In this document: one piece after another, positions 8,725 to 17,060 of the stretch
Position numbering within the stretch: position 1 is the first letter of the stretch
How the letters are laid out: each line of letters begins with the position of its first letter
NCBI GenBank assembly: GCA_016928075.1
Contig: JAFGLJ010000042.1
Span: 166,275-230,274 of the forward strand
DNA length: 64,000 nt
From: Bacteroidales bacterium
GTDB taxonomy: Bacteria > Bacteroidota > Bacteroidia > Bacteroidales > VadinHA17
Direction: 5' to 3'
The notes under the pieces: generated by a model
The model's input: the letters and a program-made list of their open reading frames with translations, nothing else
Databases searched by the model: none
What the model was told of the DNA's origin: nothing
Position numbers and translations under genes: made by a program

Positions 8725-8815
8725 CTCCCTGCTCCCTGCTCCCTGCTCCCTGCTCCCTGCCCCCTGCTTCGTCCGCCGTAGTCCCGAGAACTCGGGACGT
8801 AGGCGGGCTCCCTGC
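8725..8815. repeat. Tandem CTCCCTG heptamers and a cruciform hairpin
   Basis: Five perfect CTCCCTG units (8725-8759) and a CCCCCTG variant are followed by a hairpin: GTCCCGAG/CTCGGGAC (8781-8788/8791-8798) inside CCGCC/GGCGG (8773-8777/8802-8806). CTCCCTGC recurs after the hairpin. The heptamer block is the inverted partner of the G-rich run at 8206-8225. The hairpin lies between the converging unknown gene and gatD and could stop transcription, though it lacks a T-run. Confidence 0.85.
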
Positions 8816-8817
8816 AT

Positions 8818-10203
8818 TTACTTCCTGAATTGCCTGATAAACTCCTCCACTTCCTTTACCCCTCCCTGGTAAACAAGGTAGCCGTTATAGGGTTCTCTTT
8901 CGGTTATCTCATCATTTACCGGCTTAAGCATTATTTCTTTTACTTCATCCGGATCATCGGTTTGTCCGAGGGCCCATCCCAGCTTGACCCATGCAACCTC
9001 TGGAAGCATATTGCCCAGAGGCACCACCCCCTTGGCCATCATATCACGTCCTGTTTCATATACCATCATATGTACATAACCCCATATAGTCTGGAGTGTC
9101 ATAAAAACCGACACTCCCTTTTCTTTTGCTCTCTCAAGTGCAGGATAAAGTTCCCTGTTGACATGTCCCAGTCCGGTTCCCACTATTATGATACCTTTAT
9201 AACCCATTTCCACAAGACTGTCAAGCATTTCAGGTTTCATGTGGGGGTAGTAATAAAGCATGGTAACCAGCTCATTGAAGAAAGGCATGATTTTCACTTT
9301 CCTATCCTTGCGGCGCGGGTTATATTTTTTCTTTATATGTTCAATGCCTTCTCTTGTGACTGTTGCTACGGGTGTGTCTCCTATTGTCCTGAAGGTTGAC
9401 CGGTAGGAGCTGTGCATTTTCCTGACCCTGGTTCCCCTGTGAAGGAAGCCATATTCATCGGAGGTTGGACCGAACATGCAAACAAGCACTTCCGCAATAT
9501 CACCATGTCCGGCAGCGTATGAGGCATGAATAAGGTTAAGGGCTGCGTCGGATGAAGGGCGGTCCGATGATCGCTGTGAACCAACCAGTATAACCGGTAT
9601 GGGAAGGTTCTGTACCATAAATGATAATGCTGCCGCTGTATGGTGCAGGGTATCCGTACCATGGCCGATTATTATTCCGTCAGCACCGTTCTCAATCTCC
9701 TTGCCAATTGCTTTTGCAAGGGTAATATATTGATCGGGCCCCATGTTCTCACTGAAAACAGCAAACAGTTTTTCAGTATTTATATTACAGATATCAGCAA
9801 GCTCCGGTACGGCACCGTAAAGCTCCCCGGGCGAGAAAGCCGGGATAACTGCTCCAGTCCGGTAATCCAATCTTGATGCTATGGTACCTCCGGTACCAAA
9901 CAGTTTGACAGTGGGTTTATCATCAGAATAAGGAAACTCCTTTTCGGGTATTTTATAAATGGCTTTCTGATAGCCTGTTTCTTTCATCGATGTTATAGTA
10001 CTGACATTAATCCCAATATTATAACCGGTTTCGATCTTAAGAACCAGGTGTCTGTCGTCATCATTCTCCGATCTCGGCAGCACAGTACCCCTGAATACCC
10101 CCCTGGTGGTTTCAATATAAGCCTGTCCCCATACCCTTACATTGTATTTTTTAAGAGTACTGAGTGCTATACCCCTGTATCCCTGGAATATCTGATCAGT
10201 CAT
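8818..10203 (-). CDS. gatD: Glu-tRNA(Gln) amidotransferase subunit D (archaeal type)
   Basis: GatD is the asparaginase-like subunit that frees ammonia from glutamine or asparagine for GatE, which amidates Glu-tRNA(Gln). From the chosen ATG (MTDQIFQGYRG) it has 461 residues. An N-terminal SH3-like GatD domain (VWGQAYIETTRGVFRGTVLPR) precedes an L-asparaginase-type domain with TGGTIAS at about 104-110 and GHGTDT at about 180-185, the two conserved threonine motifs, then AALSFMVQNLPIPVILVGSQR. The N-terminal domain separates it from ordinary bacterial asparaginases. The start overlaps the gatE stop by 8 bases (ATGACTGA), indicating coupling; an alternative ATG 21 bases upstream is possible. GatD is described mainly from archaea. 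Confidence 0.93.
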   Translation of the reverse strand: MTDQIFQGYRGIALSTLKKYNVRVWGQAYIETTRGVFRGTVLPRSENDDDRHLVLKIETGYNIGINVSTITSMKETGYQKAIYKIPEKEFPYSDDKPTVKLFGTGGTIASRLDYRTGAVIPAFSPGELYGAVPELADICNINTEKLFAVFSENMGPDQYITLAKAIGKEIENGADGIIIGHGTDTLHHTAAALSFMVQNLPIPVILVGSQRSSDRPSSDAALNLIHASYAAGHGDIAEVLVCMFGPTSDEYGFLHRGTRVRKMHSSYRSTFRTIGDTPVATVTREGIEHIKKKYNPRRKDRKVKIMPFFNELVTMLYYYPHMKPEMLDSLVEMGYKGIIIVGTGLGHVNRELYPALERAKEKGVSVFMTLQTIWGYVHMMVYETGRDMMAKGVVPLGNMLPEVAWVKLGWALGQTDDPDEVKEIMLKPVNDEITEREPYNGYLVYQGGVKEVEEFIRQFRK

Positions 10204-12178
10204 TTGCCAGGATTCTTTGTTCAATCTTTCTTCTTAATTCACTTAACCTTAAATTTCCTGTCGCATGGTTTCTTAGCTGTCCCATAATCCAATTTACGGC
10301 AGAACCGGGATCATCCGACAGCCGTTCTTCCATAAATTTTTTGTAAAGGAAATCAACAGGAGCAAGAATTTCATCAGCTCCTACATTTTTATAATTCAGT
10401 ATTGTAAGTATGGACTCATATCTCATTTTAGGATGTTCGATCAGTACCTTAATCATGGGGGCCGCCATATCAATCTGCAGTCCTTTGGAGTTGATAAAAC
10501 CCAAAAGCTTGTAAATAATATCATAATTGAAATCTTTATGAGCTTTCATGGTTCCTTCGATATTCTTGAACCTGTGACCGAGAAAAATACCTATGACTCG
10601 GGGATCAAAACCAAAATCATTTGATATCGAGACTATCAGGGGATACAGGTTTTTACTGAGGATATAATCATAGGTATCTTCCGGGATTCCCCATTTTTGC
10701 ATCTGCTTTATCCTTTCAGAAACGAAACCAGGTAATCTTGGTTTAATCTCCTCAATCTGTTCATCTTGCAGAGGAATAGGTGCAGAGTCAGTGTCGGGGT
10801 ACATCCTGTCCTTCCCCGGCAGCACTCTCTCGAACATTGTGGTGCCATCAGGGAATGATTTTCTGGTTTCGTTTGGCACACCTGAAAAGGCCAGATGTAT
10901 CCTTTCCTCCACTGTTTCCAGTGCGGTAGGGATATCCGCCGGGGGTCCCCAGAGGATTATCTGGGCATCATTATCTGATGCCCCGAGAAAAGCTGATACC
11001 TTCTTCCATTTATCCCTGGAAATTAACGGTTCCAGCTCTTCTGAATGGATCATATTGGGCTTTTCAATACATGCTATAACCTTCAGCCTGTCACTTATCT
11101 CGTCAGCAAAAATTTTCCCGGGCTGGGTGAAGTGCGACAGTATTGAATAAAAGCCAGGGAGATTGAGTGCGAAAACCTGCATATCATTATCAAGGGCTTT
11201 CTTCACAGGTTCTGAAAGCAATGCCGTATCGTTGCCGCTTATTTCCCTGTATTCGATTTTCCATTCGGCAGGATCATTAAACCTGACATTAAGGATATTC
11301 CTGATATGAAGAAGTGCATATTGCCGGAATGCTTCATTATGAGACAATTTAGGTATCCATCTGTTATGAGCCACACCTTTAATCTCAACCCTGCTCCCTC
11401 CCTCGCAGCTTACATTCACGTCTTCCCTTCCTGAACCTATACCCGTTCTGACCTTTCCGGTGCTTCTGTTAAGGTATCTGATATATTCTGCCGCTTCCTT
11501 CAGTTCCCATGGTGTAAACATGTCGGTGTGGGTGACGGTTTCAATGAGTGGCATTCCGAGACGGTCAGTTTTAAATATGCGGGTATGGCCAATGTCAGAT
11601 ATTTCACGGCATGAATCTTCTTCAATACTTAGCTGCATTATCCTTACTCGCTTGTTGGTCAGTTCAATTTCACCTTCTACCCCAAGTATGGCTGACCTCT
11701 GGAAACCCGTCGGAATACTGCCATCAAGATATTGTTTTCGTATAATGTGAACCTCGCCAACAATATTAAGTTTGCATAAAAGTGCTATCTCGAGTGCTAT
11801 GTCAAGGGCTTCCCTGTCAATGGGGAAGGGAGGGGTATCATCAACTTCATAGGTGCAGGCATTCTCATTATTGATATGGTAAATTATCTCTTTGCGTGTC
11901 TTAAATTCCATGAGAGCAGTACCGTCGTATTCACCCAGCTCACTGAGGGTAGGGCGCATATGCCGGATAACTTCGGCATCGTAATCATGATTATCATGGT
12001 AAATCCCGGCCGGACAGCGGCAAAAAAGCTTACTCTCAGTATCCAGCTGTTGATGAACCTCAAGCCCTGACTTAAATCCTATCCTGCGATAGTCCTCCTC
12101 GGTTGCATCCTGCAGACTAACATAACCGATCAGCTTACGGGTTGATTCATAGTTCCTTTTTGGACTAAACCTTTTCAT
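10196..12178 (-). CDS. gatE: Glu-tRNA(Gln) amidotransferase subunit E (archaeal type)
   Basis: GatE carries the kinase and amidotransferase centre that turns Glu-tRNA(Gln) into Gln-tRNA(Gln). The 660 residues open with IGFKSGLEVHQQL at about 34-46, the GatB/GatE cradle signature, then KLFCRCP and the EDSCR and GREDVNVS stretches of the cradle domain. What marks it as GatE and not GatB is the AspRS-like GAD insertion in the middle third, containing NETRKSFPDGTTMFERVLPG followed by RMYPDTD. The helical and YqeY-like tail (GQLRNHATGNL) closes the protein. gatD follows with an 8-base overlap. No clear -7 box was found in the 237-base upstream gap. The pair is typical of archaea and unexpected in Bacteroidota. 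Confidence 0.95.
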   Translation of the reverse strand: MKRFSPKRNYESTRKLIGYVSLQDATEEDYRRIGFKSGLEVHQQLDTESKLFCRCPAGIYHDNHDYDAEVIRHMRPTLSELGEYDGTALMEFKTRKEIIYHINNENACTYEVDDTPPFPIDREALDIALEIALLCKLNIVGEVHIIRKQYLDGSIPTGFQRSAILGVEGEIELTNKRVRIMQLSIEEDSCREISDIGHTRIFKTDRLGMPLIETVTHTDMFTPWELKEAAEYIRYLNRSTGKVRTGIGSGREDVNVSCEGGSRVEIKGVAHNRWIPKLSHNEAFRQYALLHIRNILNVRFNDPAEWKIEYREISGNDTALLSEPVKKALDNDMQVFALNLPGFYSILSHFTQPGKIFADEISDRLKVIACIEKPNMIHSEELEPLISRDKWKKVSAFLGASDNDAQIILWGPPADIPTALETVEERIHLAFSGVPNETRKSFPDGTTMFERVLPGKDRMYPDTDSAPIPLQDEQIEEIKPRLPGFVSERIKQMQKWGIPEDTYDYILSKNLYPLIVSISNDFGFDPRVIGIFLGHRFKNIEGTMKAHKDFNYDIIYKLLGFINSKGLQIDMAAPMIKVLIEHPKMRYESILTILNYKNVGADEILAPVDFLYKKFMEERLSDDPGSAVNWIMGQLRNHATGNLRLSELRRKIEQRILAND

Positions 12179-12415
12179 CCTCTGATCAATAATATGACCA
12201 ATTTATGGAAGAATGCGGAGATATCAAATTCCTGGCTTCCTGAGCCGGATACGATGATTTAATAAATTAAATAATATTTCCAGGTATTTGTTAAATTATA
12301 TCAAATAGTGCTTTTGCTTATATAAAATCTTAAACAGAAATGCTGAAATAAAAAATTGACAAAAAATTGATTTTTTTTGACAGGTGCTGAATAATAAGCT
12401 ATAAAGAAGCATCAA
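12179..12415. other. AT-rich gap between the LolE-like gene and gatE
   Basis: No gene, RNA or convincing promoter was found. The part near 12350-12385 has A and T runs around TTGACAAAAAATTGA, which could be a weak terminator region for the LolE-like gene but has no GC-rich stem. Confidence 0.5.
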
Positions 12416-13660
12416 TCAATCGAACTTGATTGCTTTTACCGGACTGATGGCAGCAACAAGCCTTGATGGGATAAGGAGCATGATCAGGATAATAAATATT
12501 GTACCAATGTTGAGAAAGATAAAATGGAGGATATCGAAATTTATCGGGACAGTGGTCAGGTAATATGATGATGGATCAAGACTAATAAGCTCGAATCTTT
12601 TCTGTATTACCGCCAGTCCGTATCCTATAATGTTACCCCAGAGAAGCCCTGCAGATATAATATATGCTGCCTGGTTGAGAAATATTTTCTGAATAAGCTT
12701 ATTATCAGAACCAAGGGCTTTAAGGATACCTATCATGTTGGTTTTTTCAAGAATCAGTATCAGCAGGCCCGATATCATTGTAAAAGCTGCAACAAGAAGC
12801 ATAAGGACAACAATTACAATTACATTGGTGTCCTGGAAATTAAGCCAGTCGAGAATCTGCGGATATTTTATCTTGAGATTTGTGACCTTCAGTTTTTCCT
12901 GGTCCTCCCTGAATTTGTAACCAATTGCATCCCTGACAATAAAGGTCATCAGGTCAATATTATTAAAGTTATTAATGAAAATCTCAAAGCCACTGACCTG
13001 GTCTTCCTCCCATCCGTTTAATCTTCTTATATGCCCGATGTCTCCCAGAATGTATATTTTGTCCATAGCCTCCACACTCGTTGAATATATGCCTTCCACG
13101 GTGAATCTCCTCATCCGGGGAGGATCCTGGACAAAGTACATTGCAAAATCATCACCGACTCCAAGATTTAGCAGATCAGATATCGATCTTGATATTATTA
13201 CGCCATTCGACCTGGTGCTGTCGTTCAGGCTGAGAACTGAACCTTCCACCAGGTTCTTGCTGAAAAAACTCCAGTCATAGTCCGTGCTTATACCTTTAAG
13301 TACAACGCCCTGGATATTTTCTTCTGTTTTTATAATGCCTGCTTTGGTCGCAAATACATGAATGTTTTCAAAACCCCTGTAATTATCGAGCTTTGATATG
13401 AATTCCTGCCCGGATGAAATAGGAGCCGTCTCAAAGGAATAGTTGGAATCGAAGTTCAGTACCTGTATATGGCCGCTGAAACCGGCAATTTTATTCCTTA
13501 TTTCCTGTTTGAAACCCGTAAGTATTGCTAGGGCAAGGATCATTACCGACATACTGAGAGCTATCCCCGCAATGACTATCCTGTTAATCGGCCGAGAAAA
13601 GGTCAATCCCTTCCTCCTTTCACTTATAAGTCGTTTTGATATGAATAATGCTGTTTTCAA
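12416..13660 (-). CDS. FtsX-like ABC transporter permease, LolC/LolE type
   Basis: Membrane subunit of a lipoprotein-release type ABC system, which would move outer-membrane lipoproteins out of the inner membrane. The 414-residue protein has the LolE plan: TM1 at about 24-47 (RPINRIVIAGIALSMSVMI), a large periplasmic domain, then three TM segments at about 275-300 (IVVLMLLVAAFTMISGLLILI), 325-345 and 375-400. The conserved TNMIGILKALGSDN cytoplasmic coupling motif follows TM2. The likely ATPase partner, lolD, is encoded separately at about 54.4 kb. A minus-strand -7 box (TAATTTTG) lies 17 bases before the start. gatE lies downstream on the same strand after a 237-base gap. Confidence 0.85.
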   Translation of the reverse strand: MKTALFISKRLISERRKGLTFSRPINRIVIAGIALSMSVMILALAILTGFKQEIRNKIAGFSGHIQVLNFDSNYSFETAPISSGQEFISKLDNYRGFENIHVFATKAGIIKTEENIQGVVLKGISTDYDWSFFSKNLVEGSVLSLNDSTRSNGVIISRSISDLLNLGVGDDFAMYFVQDPPRMRRFTVEGIYSTSVEAMDKIYILGDIGHIRRLNGWEEDQVSGFEIFINNFNNIDLMTFIVRDAIGYKFREDQEKLKVTNLKIKYPQILDWLNFQDTNVIVIVVLMLLVAAFTMISGLLILILEKTNMIGILKALGSDNKLIQKIFLNQAAYIISAGLLWGNIIGYGLAVIQKRFELISLDPSSYYLTTVPINFDILHFIFLNIGTIFIILIMLLIPSRLVAAISPVKAIKFD

Positions 13661-13677
13661 TTATCCTGATTTGCCTT

Positions 13678-13685
13678 CAAAATTA
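13678..13685 (-). promoter_or_regulatory. -7 box of the LolE-like gene
   Basis: Minus-strand TAATTTTG, an exact TAnnTTTG match 17 bases before the ATG. No TTG at the expected -33 position. Confidence 0.5.
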
Positions 13686-13720
13686 GTAATTAAAAAATAA
13701 GATTATAGGAATTATAGTTT

Positions 13721-13764
13721 ATGTAAAATATATTTGGAAATATGTAAAGTATACCTTACATTTG
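13721..13764 (+). promoter_or_regulatory. Promoter and candidate operator of the XRE regulator gene
   Basis: Two -7 boxes are present, TATATTTG (13729-13736) and TACATTTG (13757-13764). Between and overlapping them is a 20-base palindrome, 13742-13761 (ATGTAAAGTATACCTTACAT), in which 9 of 10 base pairs match. Its left half recurs as ATGTAAAATAT at 13721-13731, exactly 21 bases upstream, i.e. two helical turns. The arrangement fits a dimeric repressor that controls its own promoter; the link to the adjacent XRE protein is inferred. Confidence 0.65.
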
Positions 13765-13784
13765 GTAAAAAATAATTAACTAAC

Positions 13785-13994
13785 ATGAAACTGGGAAATA
13801 ATCTGCGCCGTTGTCGTTTTGACCGAAATGAAATGTCCCAGGAAGACCTGGCGAAAGAGATTGGTGTAACGAGACAGACCATACATTCAATTGAAAAAGG
13901 GAAATTTGTTCCTTCTGCCCTGCTGGCCTTTAAGCTGGCCAGGTTCTTCAACAAGCCTGCTGAAGAAGTATTTTACATCATTGATGATAATTAA
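13785..13994 (+). CDS. XRE-family HTH transcriptional regulator
   Basis: A 69-residue protein that is little more than one helix-turn-helix domain of the Cro/C1 type: NLRRCRFDRNEMSQEDLAKEIGVTRQTIHSIEKGKFVPSALLAFKLARFF, with the DNA-reading helix at TRQTIHSIEKG. Such minimal regulators usually bind short palindromes as dimers, and one lies just upstream over its own promoter. The next gene, 33 bases downstream on the same strand, is an 8-TM membrane protein, and a shared terminator follows it. Pairs of a small XRE protein and a membrane protein are common in Firmicutes and Bacteroidota, and in several the membrane partner is thought to influence the regulator. Confidence 0.92.
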   Translation: MKLGNNLRRCRFDRNEMSQEDLAKEIGVTRQTIHSIEKGKFVPSALLAFKLARFFNKPAEEVFYIIDDN

Positions 13995-14027
13995 GTTATT
14001 AATTGTAATTAAACAGTAAAACCGGAT

Positions 14028-14918
14028 ATGAAATCAAAAACAAAATGGAACACAGTTATCTTATTACTATGTAGCATTATAACATTTGCCAGCCTTATCT
14101 ACATACTGTACCAGGTAAATACCAACCTTGTGGTTGCCATTAATATATTCAACACCAAATTTGGAACAATCCATTACCTTGTCGGTTTTGGTCACCTGTT
14201 TATCCTGTTCTTTAACATCTATGCTATTGTGTATATATTCTTGCATTTCAGACGGTTTAATGCTATGAGACCGTTTAGGATAATACTCTTGGTCGCAGGT
14301 GTGATTTCATTGTTTTCCGTGGGGGTTGAAAAAATCATGGTGGATGAGATAGCAAAAGAATACAGGCACGGACTGGGAATAAATGAATTATATATACTTA
14401 ATCTCGCCTACATCATCAATATGGTTTTCAGTATTTTTATATTTATTTTCCTGTTAAGGACTATCAGACTTATTAACCTGGAAAACACAACGACTGTTCC
14501 CGTGGATGAAAACCTGTTTATTATAGGGCAGAGCCTGGGTATTATATCAGGGATTGTTGGCATATGGTTTACTCTTCACATGATCACATTTGTGGGATCG
14601 GAAATTATGATGGATAAGTTCTGGGTATTTATACCATTTTATATATTATTTCTGGTTCCATATTCACTGGCAATTCTATACTGGTTATCAGTTAAGCGGA
14701 AACAGCGAATCCGGGAATGGTATGATGAAAAACAGATACAGGATATGTTAAAATCCTCCCTCGTGACATTGGTGTTATCTGTTCCCGGCCTGGCAGTTTT
14801 ATTGCTTTTCCAGGTGCCTCATGGTATTTTCTGGATAGTTTATTACGTCTTTCTGGTATTGACGCTTTTCTCTGCCAGCACCTTGTATTTTTTCAAATTG
14901 AAGGATATTATTTATTAA
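14028..14918 (+). CDS. Unknown 8-TM inner-membrane protein paired with an XRE regulator
   Basis: Family not recognised. The 296 residues contain eight hydrophobic segments: about 9-30, 46-76, 82-102, 118-145, 160-188, 198-222, 240-260 and 266-292. Loops are short, and there is no signal peptide or recognisable enzymatic motif. Charged residues sit mainly in loops such as SVKRKQRIREWYDEKQIQD (about 222-240). It is the second gene of a two-gene unit with the XRE regulator and ends at a strong bidirectional hairpin. A sensory or transport role that feeds into the regulator is plausible from context but not shown. The ATG follows the regulator stop by 33 bases. Confidence 0.75.
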   Translation: MKSKTKWNTVILLLCSIITFASLIYILYQVNTNLVVAINIFNTKFGTIHYLVGFGHLFILFFNIYAIVYIFLHFRRFNAMRPFRIILLVAGVISLFSVGVEKIMVDEIAKEYRHGLGINELYILNLAYIINMVFSIFIFIFLLRTIRLINLENTTTVPVDENLFIIGQSLGIISGIVGIWFTLHMITFVGSEIMMDKFWVFIPFYILFLVPYSLAILYWLSVKRKQRIREWYDEKQIQDMLKSSLVTLVLSVPGLAVLLLFQVPHGIFWIVYYVFLVLTLFSASTLYFFKLKDIIY

Positions 14919-14919
14919 A

Positions 14920-14953
14920 AAAGTAGAGGCGCAATACTTTGCGCCTCTACTTT
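14920..14953. terminator. Bidirectional terminator between converging genes
   Basis: A perfect 15-bp stem, left arm 14920-14934 (AAAGTAGAGGCGCAA) with right arm 14939-14953, closes a TACT loop. The A-rich and T-rich ends give T-runs in both directions, serving the membrane protein gene and the J-domain gene. Confidence 0.92.
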
Positions 14954-14959
14954 CTATTT

Positions 14960-15754
14960 TTAAAGAATCCATCTCAAAATAAAGGTAATTATCCCGATTG
15001 GAGTAGTTGAAATCATTGGGTGGAATCCTCTCTGGAATCCTTTCGACCTGTATTTTTTTACCAGGGAAAAGTTCTTTGAATATAAACACTTTGATTTTAC
15101 ACCTGTTAACTTATACATTATTAATACCAGAATTCCCCCTGTAATAACTATTAAAAAGGAATACAATCCTTTTAAATAAAAAGATAAATTCCCCGGGTAA
15201 ATAAATAATAGGACTACAATACTTATTAATAAAAAGAACAGTTTTATACCAAATCCGACCCGGTGAACGCTTGTGGCTTTTCTGCTCCGGGGGATAGGGA
15301 TACAAACCGATCTGGATTTAATACTTCCCATTGGTCCAACACCACCGGAAATGCCTGTGGTCTTATGCATGTAATAATTAAATGGGATACCGTCCGCTTT
15401 CCTTTGTTCCGTATAAAAACAATTAAGATCCTTTATATAACTCCGATAATCTTTACTGGCGTACTCTCTGGCCTTCTGTCTTGCAGTTGAAGTATAAGTT
15501 TCAAACTCTTCCTTTAAATTGGTAAAACCAGGATCAGAATCTTTTTGTAAAATAGAGTCATAATAGGTTTTTTTGTTGACATCAGATAAGATTTGGTATG
15601 CTTCGTTGATCTCTATGAAAATATCATTCGCATTCTTATAAATACTGACATCCGGATGGTATTCAAGAGCCAACTCCTTAAATTTCCTTCTTATCTCTTC
15701 CGGGCTCGCATTTTTTTCCAGCCCAAGTATCCTGTAATAATCTTTCAATATCAA
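14960..15754 (-). CDS. Membrane-anchored J-domain protein
   Basis: Residues 1-68 form a canonical J domain (DYYRILGLEKNASPEEIRRKF, with the invariant HPD at residues 33-35 in EYHPDVS, then ANDIFIEINEAYQILSD), so it should stimulate ATP hydrolysis by DnaK. It lacks the Gly/Phe-rich, zinc-finger and C-terminal substrate domains of DnaJ. After a charged linker there are two hydrophobic segments at about 172-194 (IKLFFLLISIVVLLFIYPG) and 200-222, so the protein is probably an inner-membrane DnaK recruiter of type III. The total is 264 residues. The gene begins 17 bases after the end of the upstream aminotransferase gene on the same strand and is probably co-transcribed with it. Confidence 0.88.
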   Translation of the reverse strand: MILKDYYRILGLEKNASPEEIRRKFKELALEYHPDVSIYKNANDIFIEINEAYQILSDVNKKTYYDSILQKDSDPGFTNLKEEFETYTSTARQKAREYASKDYRSYIKDLNCFYTEQRKADGIPFNYYMHKTTGISGGVGPMGSIKSRSVCIPIPRSRKATSVHRVGFGIKLFFLLISIVVLLFIYPGNLSFYLKGLYSFLIVITGGILVLIMYKLTGVKSKCLYSKNFSLVKKYRSKGFQRGFHPMISTTPIGIITFILRWIL

Positions 15755-15771
15755 TCTTCAAAGAAGGTACT

Positions 15772-16971
15772 TCAAATTGTTCTTCCGGGATATACTTTCA
15801 GTGCTTCAGCGAGTGTTTCCATTGCTTTACTGAGATCATCCGTATTCAGTACGTATGCAATTCTGACTTCATTGCGGCCAAGGCCCGGAGTTGAGTAGAA
15901 GCCTGATGCGGGTGCAAGCATAACCGTCTGGTTCTTATATTCAAACTCCTCAAGAAGCCATTGGGAGAATTTATCCGTATCATCAACGGGAAGCTTCACG
16001 GTACTGTAAAATGCCCCTTTGGGTTTAGGACAGTATACACCCGGCATTTTGTTAAGAGCTTCAACCATAAAGTCACGCCTGGCTATATATTCGTTATATA
16101 CATTGTCAAAATACTCCCGGGGTGTATCAACAGAAGCCTCAGCTACGATCTGGCCCAGTCCGGGAGGGCTGAGCCTTGCCTGTGCAAACTTGAGTGCAGT
16201 GGCAAGAACATCTTTATTTTTAGTAATAAGGGCACCTATCCTAACACCACATTCACTGTAGCGTTTTGATACGGAGTCAAGCAGTATGACATTATCCTCA
16301 ACGCCTTCAAGGTGCATGGCTGAGAAGTGTTTCTCTCCGTCATAACAGAATTCCCTGTAGACTTCATCAGAAAACAGGAACAGGTCATGTTTAAGTATTA
16401 TTTCGCGTAACTGGCGAATCTCATCTTCAGTATAAAGGTAACCGGTTGGATTATTGGGATTACATATCATTATTCCCTTTGTTTTCCGGCTTATCTTTTT
16501 CTCTATCTCGCTTATCGGAGGGAGAGCAAAATCGTCTTCTATTTTTGATGTTACCGGTATGATTTTAACACCTGCAGCAGTGGCAAAACCATTATAGTTG
16601 GCGTAAAATGGTTCAGGAGTGATAACTTCGTCCCCGGGATCCATGCAGCTCATAAATGCGAACAGCACAGCTTCGGAACCACCTGCCGTGACTATAATTT
16701 CCGTATGGTCAATATTGATGCCCAGCTTCTGGTAGTAAACTGCCAGTTTCCTGCGGTAAGATTCGTTCCCGGCTGAGTGGCTGTACACAATAACTTTTTC
16801 CTGCATGTTCTTCAGGGCATCCAGGGCAACCTGTGGTGTATGAATATCAGGCTGTCCTATATTGAGATGATAGACTTTACGACCTTTCCTTTTTGCTTCT
16901 TCGGCGTATGGCACGAGTTTTCTGATAGGAGAGGCAGGCATGGATTTACCTTTTTCTGAAATCCTTGGCAT
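15772..16971 (-). CDS. Pyridoxal-phosphate aminotransferase, class I (aspartate aminotransferase-like)
   Basis: Fold-type I aminotransferase of 399 residues. It shows the class I landmarks in order: the substrate loop LNIGQPDIHTP (36-46), VTAGGSEAVLFAF (about 94-106), the NPNNPTGYLY turn (171-180), SDEVYREF (201-208), the PLP-binding Lys236 in DSVSKRYSECGVRIG, and the carboxylate-binding Arg in RNEVRIAYV near the C-terminus. These match the AspC/AAT Ig subgroup; the exact amino donor (aspartate, or aromatic or branched amino acids) cannot be read from the sequence. It is the first gene of a unit with the J-domain gene. A minus-strand -7 box (TAACTTTG) lies 28 bases upstream of the ATG. Confidence 0.92.
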   Translation of the reverse strand: MPRISEKGKSMPASPIRKLVPYAEEAKRKGRKVYHLNIGQPDIHTPQVALDALKNMQEKVIVYSHSAGNESYRRKLAVYYQKLGINIDHTEIIVTAGGSEAVLFAFMSCMDPGDEVITPEPFYANYNGFATAAGVKIIPVTSKIEDDFALPPISEIEKKISRKTKGIMICNPNNPTGYLYTEDEIRQLREIILKHDLFLFSDEVYREFCYDGEKHFSAMHLEGVEDNVILLDSVSKRYSECGVRIGALITKNKDVLATALKFAQARLSPPGLGQIVAEASVDTPREYFDNVYNEYIARRDFMVEALNKMPGVYCPKPKGAFYSTVKLPVDDTDKFSQWLLEEFEYKNQTVMLAPASGFYSTPGLGRNEVRIAYVLNTDDLSKAMETLAEALKVYPGRTI

Positions 16972-16999
16972 ATCTTGAGTTTTTTTGGGTTCAACTATA

Positions 17000-17007
17000 C
17001 AAAGTTA
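17000..17007 (-). promoter_or_regulatory. -7 box of the aminotransferase gene
   Basis: Minus-strand TAACTTTG, an exact TAnnTTTG match 28 bases before the ATG. Confidence 0.5.
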
Positions 17008-17060
17008 ATTTTTAATGGCATAAAAAGGAATGATTTATAACATAATGAATGAAGAATATC

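Noticed and set aside
8725..8766. CTCCCTG heptamers considered as a CRISPR or origin iteron array.
   Set aside because: There are no spacers, no Rep or Dna genes nearby, and the unit is the inverse of the G-rich run on the other side of the small gene, so a simple-sequence repeat explains it.
8818..12178. The GatDE pair as archaeal contamination or a misassembly.
   Set aside because: Flanking genes on both sides are Bacteroidota-like, and base composition and codon style do not change visibly at the borders. This could still be tested by read mapping.
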